From the NCBI GenBank assembly GCA_030762935.1, contig CM060899.1:61926501-61990500 (forward strand): a stretch of DNA of 64,000 nucleotides, written 5' to 3'. This stretch comes from Hymenopus coronatus. Taxonomy: Eukaryota; Arthropoda; Insecta; Mantodea; Hymenopodidae. The notes beneath the pieces were generated by a model, which was given only the letters and a program-made list of their open reading frames with translations, was not told the origin of the DNA and did not search any database. Every line of letters begins with the position of its first letter. Position 1 is the first letter of the stretch. Positions 36,661 to 48,988 of the stretch are shown piece by piece. A program made the position numbers and the translations under genes.

Positions 36661-36884
36661 GTGATGTAGTGTTACAAAATCGACTCAAATAATTTTCAAT
36701 TGTTAAAACACATCAGTGTCACAAAGTCCACCATATATCAGTAACATTTAAAAGTAGTTTTAAAAATGTTGCATGGTTTCATTCATGCCTTTCTATGATA
36801 GTGGCAGATGGCACAAAGCGCTGAGGATGCAGACAGACAAAACACTGTGGAGATGGTTCATACTTTTTGGCTCACTCATTATGA

Positions 36885-37075
36885 CATTATAAGTTGCCAA
36901 TAGGGTATGTCATCTCAAATAAGACCTCCTTGTGGTTTCCTGGGAACAACATAAATCAGTTGGGGAATTTAATGCCATGTTGGCTCAATGGTTAGAGCAA
37001 CTTGACAAAGATCAGGGGATTGTGGTTCAAATCCTGACTATGGTATTCAATTTTTTAGTCTGACTGTACCTTTTT
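36885..37075 (+). mobile_element. SINE D (tRNA-derived)
   Basis: Contains tggctcaatggttagagcaa and ttgtggttcaaatcctgac, tRNA-like A and B boxes, preceded by cattataagttgccaatagg and gaatttaatgccatg. The same arrangement is found at 59345-59570. The two copies define the family. Confidence 0.7.
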
Positions 37076-37082
37076 AACTCCT

Positions 37083-38105
37083 ATTCTACACACAGCTAAT
37101 GTGGAAGAAACAGTTAACACATTCAAATGGTTTCCTCAACATCTTTGCTGGTTAAAGCAAGTGGTTATTGTGTATTCTGTGATTGTTCACAATGAGCTGA
37201 GGGACACAAAATCCTGCAGAGATGAGAGGTATTGGAATGCTTGGAAGTTGAAACCTGCAGAACTCTTCATCAGCTTAAAGAAGTATATGGTGACACAGAA
37301 AACCAATGAAATAATGTGCTTGAATAAGTCAATTCGGATATTCACTCATCGTGACTTAAATAATTTTTTATTAATTATTATTAGCATAATTTTTTTTAAC
37401 AATCTCCATTTAAGTGTAACTTGATTAATTAGTTTCTTTGTATTATCACAGGCCATTTATATTCCAGTATTGTTTACTGGAGCAAAGAACTGGACATGCT
37501 AATCAGTATTGTTTAAAATTGAGATATATTTATATATCTAAGAGCAAATTTGTTGATTCAAAATGTGGATATTTTTATTTTTTTCAATTCCCTCTTTGAG
37601 TTCAAATTAAAGTGAGTCCACTGTATAAGGCGCTTTTAAATTTAAATGAAAAGCAGATGGTGTCTTAGGTGCCATTACTTCATACTTATAGCATAAATAA
37701 AGAAGTTAGAAAGTCAAATGAAAAAAACAAGACTCATTAGATAGGCCTAAATATTATACTCAGTAGCACATTTGACAATGCCCTTAACTACATTTAGTTT
37801 AACAAACACTGGATATGCATTTCTTTAATACTCAAGCTGGTACAGTGAAAGATGGTATACCACTAAGAGATAATAATGTCAGTTTCTTGAGTTCCCAAAA
37901 GTAAACAAGTGAGCAGCTAGATACATTCACAACTAGTTAACACACTCAAATGGTTTCCTCAACATCTTCTCTCAGAGTTGCAAGAATGCTGGTTAAAGCA
38001 AGTTGTTATTGTGTATTCTGTGATTGTTCAAAATGAATTGTAATACAAAATCCTGCCGATTGTGAGACGAGAGGTATTGTTGAATGCCTGGAAGTTGAAA
38101 CCAAT
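37083..38105 (+). repeat. Dispersed direct duplication
   Basis: 37110-37255 (acacattcaaatggtttcctcaac..., ggaagttgaaacc) recurs at 37938-38100 with small indels. The offset is about 830 bp. The 107-residue open frame over the first copy (37101-37424) is not conserved in the second, so I do not call it a gene. Confidence 0.7.
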
Positions 38106-38649
38106 TGTGGATCCATTATTAGGCCATGAATGTCAGACTTCTGAATTTTGTAGCTGTTTTAAAAAAAGAACAGCACTTATACTTGCTATTCTTTATACCT
38201 ATAGGAACACCTCACATTTTATGCTTTCTTGAATTCTAGACATAAATAAAAACCATCATATCTTTAATGGCATTCTGAATGCAGACATTTAAAACAGTTT
38301 CCTCCCAAACAAAAAAACCCATCACTCTGAACAAGACCTATCAACTTTATACTTATTCCACAATGCATACACAATTCCAAACACAATACTATTTCATTAT
38401 AAAAAGAAGTCACTGGCAAGTGTATTTCTGAAACTTCAACAATGGCATATCCTTGGTTAAATTAAGCAATTAAGTACTACATATATTTAAGTATTAATGG
38501 CATTTTTTACATCACAGTAGTTAAGTATAATTTAAATATAAAAGTTTCAGATTACAAAGGCAAAACTTCAAGGCAATGAATAAAAATTACCCTCACTGCA
38601 TACGTTGCTGAGGTAAATGGAATTCCTTAAAATGCTGTATGCTTCAGAA

Positions 38650-38821
38650 TTAGTGATTTGCTTGGGAGCTGTCTGGCTGGTTGGTTGTATAACATGGTCT
38701 GCCGGCGAGTTCCAATAAATATCTGTCTGGATGATCAACCCAGTCATCTGCTGTCAACTTCACGCAGCGCTGTTTCTCTGCCTGTTTAACTTGCCACTTC
38801 TTTATGTCCAACTGAACCTCC
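38650..38821 (-). CDS. TLDc-domain protein, exon 5 of 5 seen (last coding exon)
   Basis: The acceptor (ctaactttcag) ends at 38822. The first base completes a codon split with the previous exon (AG+G, Arg). Fifty-six codons follow and then the stop at 38650-38652. The peptide begins EVQLDIKKWQVKQAEKQ, a lysine-rich helix, and contains DDWVDHPDRYLLELAGRP, a tail after the TLDc domain that looks strongly constrained. TLDc proteins (OXR1, NCOA7, TBC1D24, MEAK7 families) act in oxidative-stress resistance and regulation of the vacuolar ATPase. Which subfamily this one belongs to I cannot decide. A MEAK7/eak-7-like identity is possible because that group also has a short tail after TLDc. Confidence 0.85.
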
Positions 38822-38949
38822 CTGAAAGTTAGAATGAATGTCATAAATAACCAAACTAGAAGTGGTAAACAATGAAGCAAATTTATAACTTTGACTGCTG
38901 GATTCATTTGCTGCTGCTCAATCGCTGGATGACGGATGAACTATGTAGT

Positions 38950-39218
38950 AAAAAAATGTAAATAGCGTGTTATTTAAATGCTGTGGTTCTCAGCGTCCCA
39001 TTCTAAATTGGGTGTGAAAGAAAGCTCAGAGGCCTCTCTATCAGGCTTGACATTCTTTTACGTGCCATAAATCTACGACACGGAACCAACGGCTTTACAA
39101 AGAAAGCCATGCTAAGGATTTTTACTCCCAAAAAAATCCATCATCCTCTGCCGGGTTTGAACCTGCGACCTTGGGTATATGAAGTCAGCATAGAAACCAT
39201 TACACCATGGAGAGCGAC
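38950..39218 (-). mobile_element. SINE C with exact target-site duplication
   Basis: Same family as 29898-30192. It is flanked by tgaactatgtagt at 38937-38949 and 39219-39231, identical 13-bp target duplications that fix the ends. It lies in the last intron of the TLDc gene. The A-rich end (aaaaaaatg) faces left, as expected for minus orientation. Confidence 0.92.
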
Positions 39219-39351
39219 TGAACTATGTAGTGAAATTGTCTTTGGTGTGAATTTCAACATTCATCAATGTTGACTTGTACTTTAAAAAAAAAATCTTCTC
39301 CCAAGCATTGAGTTCTGTTGGTCTTTTCACATGTTTTAGATGATGAACGCC

Positions 39352-40188
39352 TTTTTACTTTCTTTACACGAACTATGTACAAAGTATGAAAAGAAGGTAT
39401 TGCATTCCACCCAAAAATATGGATTTTACCAGAAATAGACATTTTAGGGTCTCCTGTATTATAATATATAAAAAAAAAATAATAATAATAATTAGAAAAA
39501 GGTGTATGTGTGTGTGTGAACAAGATAACTCAAAAATGAAAATTCTGTAAAATGTTTAAGTTTGGTATCTTCCAGGGATGCGACATGAAGATTTTTAGAA
39601 AAATCCCAATCCCAACCACCCTTTACCTGGAATATTTTCGAAAAATTTGATTTTCTCAATAATGGCTAACGATTTTGATTAAAATGCTGTATATTAAAGA
39701 TATGTATAATAAAATGTGTATTTTGAATTTTCTGGGAACAGACTCTAAAGACCTCTTTATTCTGAATGAATTTAGCGTAACTGGTAAACCGTAAGAGCTA
39801 AACACAAACTTACTGCACAAAAAATGTAGATCACGTTCAAACACACAATTTATGTTGTATACATTATTTTCGAGGAATTGACCATTTCTGGGATATTCCT
39901 TGTTATTTGGTTCAGATCTAAGTACTTAAATTTTTCTCGCACAGAAAGTTGTAAACTCCTGGCCCTGCATAGAAACAGATTTCAACCACATAGCAACCAG
40001 CTTTTAAAAGATTTGACTATCGTTTTAGCCTAGTGTATTCCCTTCTACTTAAAAGGAAGCAGGTAGTCAAGTCAATTTCTACTAATGTTTTTCTCGATTA
40101 TCATCAGGTGTATAGAAAAATATGCTTTTTAACAATATTTGCTAAAATGTAGAGAAAGTCATGTGAGTGTAACACATCAGATTTTTTT
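39352..40188 (+). mobile_element. R1 repeat, full-length copy
   Basis: From tttttactttctttacacg to cacatcagattttttt. The palindrome at the left end is eroded (aactatgtacaaagtatga). Lies in the last intron of the TLDc gene. Confidence 0.85.
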
Positions 40189-40440
40189 GATGTCGTCAAA
40201 TTCCAAAAATGGTATGCTACTGCTGATTTTTCTGTATGCTCATATTTTGTGTGGCTGAGATGTTGCTTGAGATGGGTTTTGATGTTCCTTCTGGTTTTTA
40301 CTATTCAGTATCAAGAAGTTCAGCTACGACCCCAATTACACAAGGTAATTTCAAAAGATCTTCCACGGGTATAACATAGTGCTAGCCCCACAAAACAGAC
40401 ATTGCATAAAAACCTAATTAAATCAAGCAGATGCAATGTA

Positions 40441-40680
40441 ACACCTTTTGCAAAAAGATGAGGAATCTATAAAATCAACTGTGAGGATTGTGAGAAAATA
40501 TAGCTATATAGGAAAAACCAAAAGGAACTTGAAACCCATCTCAAGGAACATCACAGCCATTCAAAATATAAGCATACAGAAAAATCAGCAGTTGCATACC
40601 ATTTTTGAAACTCTTGATATTAAAAAAATGTCCATCTTCTAAAACACCTGAAAGTACCATCTTCTTATCTTGCAAGTACA
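40441..40680 (+). pseudogene. Degenerate Penelope-like endonuclease
   Basis: Reads GIYKIN-CEDCEK and, in a shifted frame, YIGKTKRNLK, the start of the GIY-YIG domain. KSAVAYHF-like sequence with stops follows. Frameshifts separate the two halves of the core motif. Confidence 0.65.
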
Positions 40681-40850
40681 ATGGAGATTCAGAGGGTGCA
40701 TTTTTGTGCAATGATCTTGTACAACTTTTAATGTGATTTAAATGAAATGCAGCCATATTTTGAGTATTTGAGGGGACTTTTGGAGCCTATTCTCCATCAT
40801 GTGAAACTGCGTTCCACGGGTTTGGAGCGTTCAAGAAAGGACAGGAATTA
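40672..40850 (+). pseudogene. Mariner fragment, same family as 29625-30530
   Basis: Nucleotide similarity to 29620-29790 (gcattttc/gcatttttg, then gtacaacttttaatgtg, then ggggacttttgg, then ccatcatgtgaa). No usable frame. Cut off by an R1 fragment. Confidence 0.6.
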
Positions 40851-41143
40851 TTAGTCATTTTTGAGAAAAACAAAATGTTCAACAATTTTTCCATGTAACC
40901 GGTAGTTTGGATTGGGGGGATTTTCCTGCAAATGTGTTGAAACCTTGGAAGATGCTCAACATATATATCACATTTGGTATTTAATGGTCTACTCATTTTG
41001 AGCTATGCTGTCCACATGTGAGCGTGCTCACAAACAAACCTCTTTCTAAAAATTTTTATTTTTTGACTCTGGAGACCTCAAAATATATAGTTCCAGTGAA
41101 ATCCTGATATTGAATTTTTGGGTGAAATGCAATACCTTCTCTT
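40850..41143 (-). mobile_element. R1 repeat, partial
   Basis: Only the part near the palindromic end remains (gtcatttttgagaaaa... aatttttgggtgaaatgcaa taccttctct). It stops exactly at the head of SINE B (41145), and no R1 sequence resumes after the SINE. Confidence 0.75.
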
Positions 41144-41144
41144 A

Positions 41145-41372
41145 GCCTGCCTGGGTAGTGTGGTGGCAGCATGTCTGCCTCACATTCAGAAGGTCGTGAG
41201 TTCGAATCTCGTTTAGGGTGAGTTACCTGAATAAGGGGTTTTACCTTATCCTGAGAAGACGAATGTGAAGTAACTATAAGCGCCATGGTCCCCGAGATCA
41301 TTTGAGCACAATTTCACCAACTTCATTCATCGTCTGATATGACCAACCAGGTTAAAGGACATTAAACTACAC
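41145..41372 (+). mobile_element. SINE B
   Basis: tRNA-like head (tagtgtggtggcagcatgtc; gtcgtgagttcgaatctcg as B box). A body with ttatcctgagaagacgaatg and tcattcatcgtctgatatga follows, ending gttaaaggacattaa. Pol III boxes intact. Confidence 0.85.
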
Positions 41373-41929
41373 AAAAAGAATTTGTGGTGTAGCACTTAGG
41401 TTTAGTTAATGAACGAGTTAATGTCATTGTAATTTAGGGACAAGGTACATAGTTATACAGTTAGTAAAAATTTTCTGCAGTTTTTTTTTAAGAATTTTTT
41501 ATTCACTGGAATAAATTTAAATTTTGTATAATTATTATTTAAGTTAATAAGTAAACAACTTAATGACAAAAAAGACTATTGGCAGCATCGCATTAAATGA
41601 TGCAAATGGATAATTTGGCTGCACTGCATTCTTCAGTGTGTCTACATGAGAGGAAAGTAAACAAATAAAGAATTATAAACCTTGCTATATTATAAAATGT
41701 TCTTCGACATGAAATCATAGTAAACAGTGATTTTAAATACACATTAGACAAGAAATATAAAGCCGTACTTCAAAAAAAAGTATTCCACTAACCTTGGAGT
41801 TGAAAAAAATGTATATCACATTTTAGAAACAAGAATCAATAAGGTTTTATAAAACAGCTTGTAATACTCCAATACAATTATTTTTAAAGAAAAGAAGAAC
41901 GTAAAACAATTTATGGTTCTATTTCTAAC

Positions 41930-42113
41930 CTGGAATGTTGTGTTCCACATCCCCAAACTTGAACAGTTGTTAGTGGATAAGGAATTCCCTTGTATGTAAT
42001 CACAGAAAAGCCTTCATCAATCTGAATGCAAGGTTTACGATGATCTGATCCTGCATTGATTCCTTTAGAATAACCACGAATGCTATTGTTTAGGTAAAGT
42101 ATCTTGGGAGCAC
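41930..42113 (-). CDS. TLDc-domain protein, exon 4 of 5 seen
   Basis: Acceptor ttttcag ends at 42114; donor is AG|gttaga with the exon ending at 41930. The 184 bp begin two bases into a codon (C+GT, Arg) and leave AG for the next exon. The reading includes KILYLNNSIRGYSKGINAGS, then PCIQIDEGF, and ends in TVQVWGCGTQHS. The VQVWGCG block corresponds to the EVWG signature that closes TLDc domains. The C-terminal half of the domain is therefore encoded here. The following intron is 3108 bp and contains SINE C and R1. Confidence 0.88.
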
Positions 42114-42593
42114 CTGAAAAATAGATCAAGGAAATACATGATTTATTAAATAAGAAAAAGCAATTTTGACACAATTTAATAAGCGATAGAGTAAAATAAA
42201 TGTTATTTCTGAATATTTGGGTGCAGAACAGTACAAAATGAACAAGAGATCATTTCTTAGGAAAAAATAATTTTTATTGTTGTTTTCTGCATACTCGTAC
42301 CGCTATTATTACATTTCTGCTTTGCCATTTTGTACTATATATGGCATTGCACAGAATTAAAAAAACACAAAAACAATAAAACACAAGGAGCCTTTTGAAA
42401 ACATAAATTCCTTTCAAGAAAAGGTAGTGTTATATGCCCAATAGAGCCAACCAGAGCGGTTTCCTAGGTAAAGGCTTAAGGGCTTGATAGCTGAGTACAG
42501 TTAAACAGTTTCTTATCATACTTTTAAAAAAAACAATATTTTGCAAATTACATTCAATATTTTCAATACTTTTTTAACAAAAAAATGCTAATA

Positions 42594-44351
42594 TGAGGGT
42601 GTATCAAAAAGTAACAGGGAAAAAAAAAAAAAAAATTTTTTTTTTTTTTACATTATTTTTTACTTTCTCTATAGGCACTATGTACATAGTGTATTGCACT
42701 CCACCAAAAAATTCGATACTGAGATTTCACCGGAAATACATGTTTTAGGACCCCCTGTATCCATAAAGAGCATTTTCAGAAAAAGGTCCATGTGTGTGTG
42801 TGTCCGTGTGTCTGTGAACACGATAATTCAAAAACGAAAAGAAGCTAAAATACCAAACTTGGTATTTAAGTTAAGTATCTTCCAGGGATGCGACACGAAG
42901 GTTTTGAGAAAAATCCCTCCACCCCAAACTACCCTTTACATGGAACTTTTTTCGAAAATTTCGATTTTCTCAAAAATGGCTCTAACGATTTTGATCAAAA
43001 TATCATATATTAAAGACATTTACCTGACAAATAAAATGTATATCTTGAATTTTCTGGGAATAGCCTCTGAAGAGTATTTATTCTGGATGAATTTTACGAA
43101 ATTTTGAATAACTGCTAAACCATAAGAGATGGACAAAAACTTACTACACAAAAAATGTAGAGCACGTTAAAACACACAATTTATGTTATATACATTTTTT
43201 TCGTGGAGTTCATCATTTTTGAGACATTCCTTGTTTTTGGTTTCTGCTTTGAAAAACTTACACTTTTCGCATACAGGAATTTGTAAACTGCTGTCCATAC
43301 AAACAAAGGAACTTCAGTCACATAGCAACCAGCTTTTGACTTTCAATCTAACCTATGGTACTCCCTTATTTCGCTTCTGCTTACAAGGAAGCAAGTAATA
43401 AGACTATTTCTGCTATTTTATTCTGACTTGAATGAAGTAAATAGAAGCATGAGCTTTTTAATAACAATTTGGTTGCAGAGATATAGAGAAAGTCATGTGA
43501 ATGGTACACATCAGATTTTTTTTATTACAATTTAATTACAAACTTTCAAAATAATCTCCTTCTGAGACTACACACTGGTTTCAAGGTTCTATCCACTTTT
43601 CATATATTCAGAGAAGCCTTTGTTTGACATCCTGTTTAGTATACCCGAAATAACATTATTTAGTGCTGTATCGGTTTGAAAATGGCGCCCACAAAGATGC
43701 TTTTTCACCCGTGGAAACAGGTAGAAATTGCAGGGTATTAGATCCGGCAAATATGGTGGGTGGGGCATGATTTCGATGCCTAGTTGAGTGATTGCCTCTT
43801 GTGTTGCCATGGCTCGATGAGCAGGGGCGTTGTTCTGATGGAGGTTCCCTCCAATGGGAGCAAGTTCTGGTCCCTGGGTAAACATTTTCCTCCTGAATAG
43901 TTCTTTAAGGACAGTGTTTTAGTATTGAGCAATTATTGTGGTGTGTTTACGAACCATGTGGTCATAAATTACGCAAGATGCATGATTTTCCCTGCACTTG
44001 GTTGCACCTTTGCTCTTTTCACCATCTTGAAATTTTTTATGCCGTTCAAGAACACGTGTTTTTGGTCTCCATATGCTTCCTGTATCATTTGCAGTGTTTC
44101 AGTTCCAGATCTTTTCAGAAGGACACAAAACCGAATTGCAGCTCGTAGTTCTAACTTAAAATCCATGTTGGGTTACTGAAACACATGCTTACATAATGGC
44201 TCCCTCCAAAAAACTGAACAGCACATGGACAATGTCGTGCATATCCCAGCATCAGTCAAGGTCAGACCTCTGTCACCATGATTGGTGAATTTTGACGGGC
44301 GCATTTTTATACAGAGAAAAATAATTCCCCTTACTTTTTGATACACCCTCG
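42594..44351 (-). mobile_element. Mariner element with both inverted ends, transposase internally deleted, R1 inserted
   Basis: The ends gagggtgtatcaaaaagta (42595) and tactttttgatacaccctc (44332-44350) are inverted repeats, flanked by TA at 42592-42593 and 44352-44353. On the minus strand the transposase starts at 44166 with MDFKLELRAAIRFCVLLKRS, a helix-turn-helix. After a deletion it continues at 43885-43589 with NAPAHRAMATQE and HPPYLPDLIPCNFYLFP, the later catalytic region. The first catalytic region is missing, so the copy is dead. Without R1 (42655-43522) it is about 0.89 kb. Confidence 0.85.
42655..43522 (+). mobile_element. R1 repeat, full-length copy nested in mariner
   Basis: Complete copy, from ttttttactttctctatagg to cacatcagatttttttt. 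T-runs flank both sides. The position inside mariner proves R1 was mobile after this mariner had inserted. Confidence 0.88.
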
Positions 44352-44869
44352 TATGAGATTTGGAAGCGCTAAAGAGAGCAAAACAATGCAGTGTTAGTAG
44401 GAGCATCCATGAACTTTACAAATTTAGCATAATAACAGGATAGTGTTATAATTGGGAGCATAATCAGCGAGTTTTACTGTATAAATACGTAATTAAATGT
44501 AATAAATAACCTCACTACAATATAAGTAGCAATAAATAAGACGTAGCTTGTAAAGCACAACTTGTGCACGTGCTGGAAATCACACAAACTGAAACATGTA
44601 GTTGGAAATAGTGAGATCTGGCACCAGAGTTGCTTCAATTTAGTTTCCATTTTGAGATCAACTGACCAAACTGGACCTTTGGTTTAGGAAGTCTAACGAG
44701 TAAAGCTTCTCATCTCTTTTTTTACTAATTTGCCAACAACAAACATGCAGAGAGCTGACCAATGACAGAAGGGGTGGGTCCCAAGTACAACGGCAGCCCA
44801 AGATATACAGTGTCATTATTTTATATGGTAACCCACTCACACGCACTCTAACAATGTGCGAGAATGCTG

Positions 44870-45480
44870 CAATTTGCTAGGAAATCTATGCAGGCAGAGG
44901 TGGACTGAAATCCTTCTTTTTAATAGATGCTGGAAATGTTGACCTTCTGCTTTCAAAAACAAGCATCGTAACTCTTAAAACTGTTGTCACTCACTCGCTG
45001 GAGCCCAGTATCAACTGCTGCAAGTATTCACACGCCCATTTAAGTGAACCCAAGATTCATCAGAGAAAACAAAAGCTGTGGGTCAATGAAATCTCTTTCT
45101 ACAGATTGGAAAAAACAATTGCAATAATCCACACATTTACCGTGATCATTTGCTTTTAAAGCTTGCACTCATGTATAGCGATAAGGTTTTAGTTTCAACA
45201 GACATGTAGCATTTCTAGCAGAAGATGGAGATGCATCTGTTCAGCGATTTTTGAGACAAATGCTGCAAAGTGGCACCGATTTCATCCAGTTTATTTTCTA
45301 TTAATGCTGACTTTCTCCTAGAGTGTGTCTTGTTCAACACTGAACCCAAAGCTCAAATTTATTGACGACTGCATGTGGTACAGAGTTTGTAAACTTTTCA
45401 GCAAACTCCCCGAGCACAAGGTGATCAAATAAGCATGCATTCTTCCACAGTTAAGTGACGGCCATGTTTACTGCAGCAAC
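44870..45480 (-). pseudogene. IS630/mariner-type transposase, N-terminal and middle part
   Basis: Minus-strand frames read MAVT at 45467, then FAEKFTNSVPHAV, LLKLKPYRYT, QALKANDHGKCVDYC and DPQLLFSLMNLGFT. This order fits the helix-turn-helix, linker and first catalytic region of a widespread insect DDE family. The usual DE residues in the last motif are altered. Many stops. The C-terminal partner motif of this family is at 36050-36345 in another copy. Confidence 0.6.
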
Positions 45481-45639
45481 AGAAGCACTTAACTGACAAT
45501 GATTGACTGTACGTGCTCCTGACTCAGCAACACAGAAATGGCGACAATGCATTTTCAAGCGGGAACTGGATGTCCGAAATCCCAGCACACAGCACAGGAG
45601 TAACAAAGGAGAAAAAGGCCGTGAATGGGTTACTGTGTA

Positions 45640-46100
45640 ATATATGAGAATTGGAACTTCTTTAATAGTGGCAACTATTTATTCACAACTGATACAAAAG
45701 AGATCCAAATTTAACTATACTTCAAAGTGGTCACCAGCTTTGTGTACAACTCGTCAGTGAAGTGGAAGTCATAGAATACCCTTAGCAGCGCCTGTTGTGT
45801 TGATAGTTTGATTGGAGCACTCTACTACCTGACGAATCTCTCAAACAGTTGCCATGAAGTGGTTCCTTCATCTTTGGATTCAAGTCAATAGTCACAGGGA
45901 TTTAAGAACCATAAAAGGGGAGTGTGGTGGATGGTGCAGCACTTCCCAACTCCATCGACCAAACACAACAGCCACAGTTTGTGCTGAAGCAGCCAAGCAT
46001 TGTAGTGTAAGATGATGGATGGGTTTTGCAGAAAGTTTGAAGATCGAAATATTGAAAGTTCATGAGACCCCAGCAAGATGAAACCTAGGATGTTTCTCAA
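45640..46100 (-). pseudogene. Mariner transposase C-terminal half, another family
   Basis: Minus-strand fragments read ILHYNAWLLQHKLWLL, HHTPLLWFLNPCDY and PKMKEPLHG, parallel to the LHDNARPH, HPPYSPDLNPCDY and KEPLRG motifs of mariner transposases, with frameshifts. The sequence runs to an end near 45640 with gttgccactattaaagaa. Confidence 0.65.
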
Positions 46101-46174
46101 GTAAGACTGTGATGTGTTATGCTAAAATATTCTGTTCCACCAAAACAGACCATCATTGCACAGTATTATTGCTT

Positions 46175-47182
46175 ATTACTTTCTCTACACGTACTATGTA
46201 ACTCACCCAAAAATTCAATACCGAGATTTCAATGGAAATATATGTTTCAGGGTCACCTGCATCAAAAAAAAAAAAGTATTTTCACAAAAAGATGTGTGTG
46301 CGTGTGCGTGTCCGTGAACAAGATTAATTCAAAAGCGAAAAGTCGGTAAAACACCAAACTTGGTATTCAATTACAGTATCTTTCAGGGATGAAACATGAA
46401 GATTTTGAGAAAACTCCCCCCACCCCAAACTATCCTTTACATGAAACTTTTTCAAAAATTTTGATTTTCTCAAAAATGGCTCTAATGATTTTGATTAAAA
46501 TGTCAATATTAAAGATATTTACCTGACAAAATGTATATCTTGAATTTTCTGGGAATAGCCTCTGAAAACTACTTTATTCTGGATGAATTTTTACAGAATT
46601 TTATGTAACTGCTAAACCACAAGAGATGAAGAAAAACTTACCTCACAAAATATGTAGAGCACTTTAAAACACACAATTTATGTTATATGCATTTTTTTCA
46701 TGGAGTTATCATTTTTGAGATATTCCTTGTTTTTGGTTTAGGTTTTAAAAAACTTATTCTTTTCTCACACAGGCTTTGTGAACTCCTATTCATACAAAGG
46801 AACTTCAGTCACATAGCAACCAGCTTTTGACTATCACTTTAACCTATGGTACTCACTTATTTCGCTTCTACTTAAAGGAAGCAAGAATAATAAATGTATA
46901 ATTTTGAAGCTGCTTACAGTGAAGGCATAATCAAATTGAATTAATTAAAGTGGTACTGTTAACACACACTTCACTTACTTTTATTGAGTAGGACAATTGT
47001 TTCACGGACTGTTGCTCAAATCCTCAGCTGTTGAACCACTGTTCATTTTAAGCAAGAATAAGGCCATTTTTGCTAATTTGTTCTCAATTAGCATGAAGTA
47101 AATAGAAGCATAAGCTATGTAACAATAATTTGTTGCAGAGATGAGAGAAAGTCATGTGAATGGAACACATCAGATTTTTTTT
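46175..47182 (+). mobile_element. R1 repeat carrying a 159-bp insertion
   Basis: Both R1 ends are present. R1 sequence is interrupted at 46890 and resumes at 47050. See the insertion entry. The palindromic terminus is shortened (gtactatgta then aactcaccc). Lies in the 6.9-kb intron of the TLDc gene. Confidence 0.85.
46891..47049. mobile_element. Unclassified 159-bp insertion in R1 with 12-bp target duplication
   Basis: AAGCAAGAATAA occurs at 46879-46890 and again at 47050-47061, precisely where R1 is broken. The 159 bp between them have no tRNA boxes, no obvious inverted ends and no poly-A tail. A duplication of 12 bp is longer than expected for most DNA transposons and suits target-primed insertion. 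Confidence 0.75.
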
Positions 47183-47483
47183 GGAGCAGAATCTGCAACC
47201 AGTTTTGAGAAAGAAGCAGCAACTTTGTACTTAAGCCCTTGTGCTTTGACTTAGTTCCAAAGAAGAAGGAACCACTTCGTGGCATTTGCTTCAGAACTGT
47301 TCCAAGACTCATCAACCTGTAGACAGCTCCATTCAAATTATCAACAAAACAGACACTGCTAAGGTTGCTCTATGGCTTGCACATTGCTGACAATGGGCTG
47401 CACTCAATGCTGATGATTACTTTGAAGGATGGTAAGAGTTGGTGGTATGTATCTCGTTTGCATCAGTAACAAATAAATGCTTG

Positions 47484-48600
47484 GTTGGTATCTAATGTTG
47501 AGCAGTTGGCAGTGAAGCCATTCGCTCTCTTGCATTCCAGTATTCTGAAGTTATATTATCATTTGACTAAAGCTTGGGCAGCAGAACCCTTTAATTCCTT
47601 TAATAATTAATTGAAGGCTTAAAGGAACCAACCTGGACAAAAGCCTAATGCCCGAATCCCTCACCTTCACGTGGTGCAGCTGTTAGAAATCACATATCAA
47701 TTTTGTTATAATAGAAAGGAGACCCTTTAATTGCTTCTATAATTTGAAGACTTAACGGAACCGATCTAAACAAAATTATGTGATGAACCAAAGGGAAGGG
47801 CTGCTCACCAATAAGGACTGGTCAGCTTGGTGAGTTATTGACCTGGACTGATATTTCTTCCTTTCCACATATCAGATCCCCTCTTTTACCTTTCCTATCC
47901 AGTCTTGCTTGACTCAACTCTTGTTTTCTTCGACCCCGATGGTATTAAGAGTATTTGAGGCCTAGGGGATCATTTCATTTTCTTTCCTGTCCAAACCTTT
48001 CTTTACTTATGGTGCCTAATTTTAAACAGTTACAAAAAGTTAAATAAAAACATTCCAGCTACAAATAAATAGCGGTTGGTTGGTATCTAATGTTGAGCAG
48101 TTGGCAGTGAAGCCATTCACTTTCTTGCATTCCAGTATTTTGAAGTCAGATTATCATGTTGACTAAAGGTTGGGCAGCGCAGTAGATGGTTTCCATTCAT
48201 ATCTTCTTGAAGTGTACAGAAAGAACACAGAGGAGATCTCACTATAGCAATCCTGAATGAATGTTTATTGAGACAGTCATGGCCTGTTAGGAGTCTAAAA
48301 GTTGCTATAGAAGATTTTCTTGGTAATTTAGTGATTCTGGTCGTGTTATTGCATAAATTTTCTCATGGTTTTCCTTTTGTTTGTAATACATTATCTTCTT
48401 TAATTTCATTATTATATGTTGATATAATGATTCTTTTGATAGGGTGGTAACTTATTGGATCAGATGAATTGATATAATTTTACTACCTTTCTTGGCTAGA
48501 AAGTCAGCTGTTTCATTATCCTGTATTCCACAATGTACTAGTCTGGTATCCATTGAAGTATTTATCTTTTATTTAAATTCATTAGTTGTTTTATGTTTTC
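47484..48600 (-). pseudogene. LINE (non-LTR retrotransposon) RNase H and 3' end, two overlapping copies
   Basis: On the minus strand 48560-48480 reads VHCGIQDNETADFLAKKGS, the RNase H motif of LINEs. 48307-48270 reads ATFRLLTGHDCLNKHS, and 48240-48170 reads SPLCSFCT...NHLLRCPTFS, a zinc-knuckle-like C-x2-C-H-C array. The end of the frame (YWNAR, MASLP) is at 48150-48080 and again at 47590-47490, so a second 3' fragment follows. The 3' UTR block at 47929-48060 recurs at 48593-48745. Stops and frameshifts throughout. Confidence 0.75.
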
Positions 48601-48988
48601 TTCGACCCCGATGGTATTAGAGTATTCGAGGCCTAGGGGATCATTTCATTTTCTTTCCTGCCCATACCTTTCTTTACTTGGGCGATGTATCTGCCATTTA
48701 TGGTGCCTAATTTTAAACGGTTACAAAAAGTTGAATAAAAATGATGTCCCATTGGAAAAAGAAACATTCCAGAAGTAAAACAGTCTGCCATTCGGATTTC
48801 CAGGCAGGGACCTTTTTCCTAGGTAAACAACAAAATATGAATGACAAATAAATAGTTACCACTATTATAGTTCCAATCTTTGTGCGATTTGTAAAACCAA
48901 AATTGAGCTCAACTCATAAGTTAATACTGGATTTGTGGTAGTGAGGCACATAAAATTCTAGAGAAGAATTATGAGAAGAGTGACTTAC

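Noticed and set aside
37101..37424. 107-residue + strand frame as a gene
   Set aside because: The region is duplicated at 37938-38100, where the frame is broken, and the peptide resembles nothing I know.
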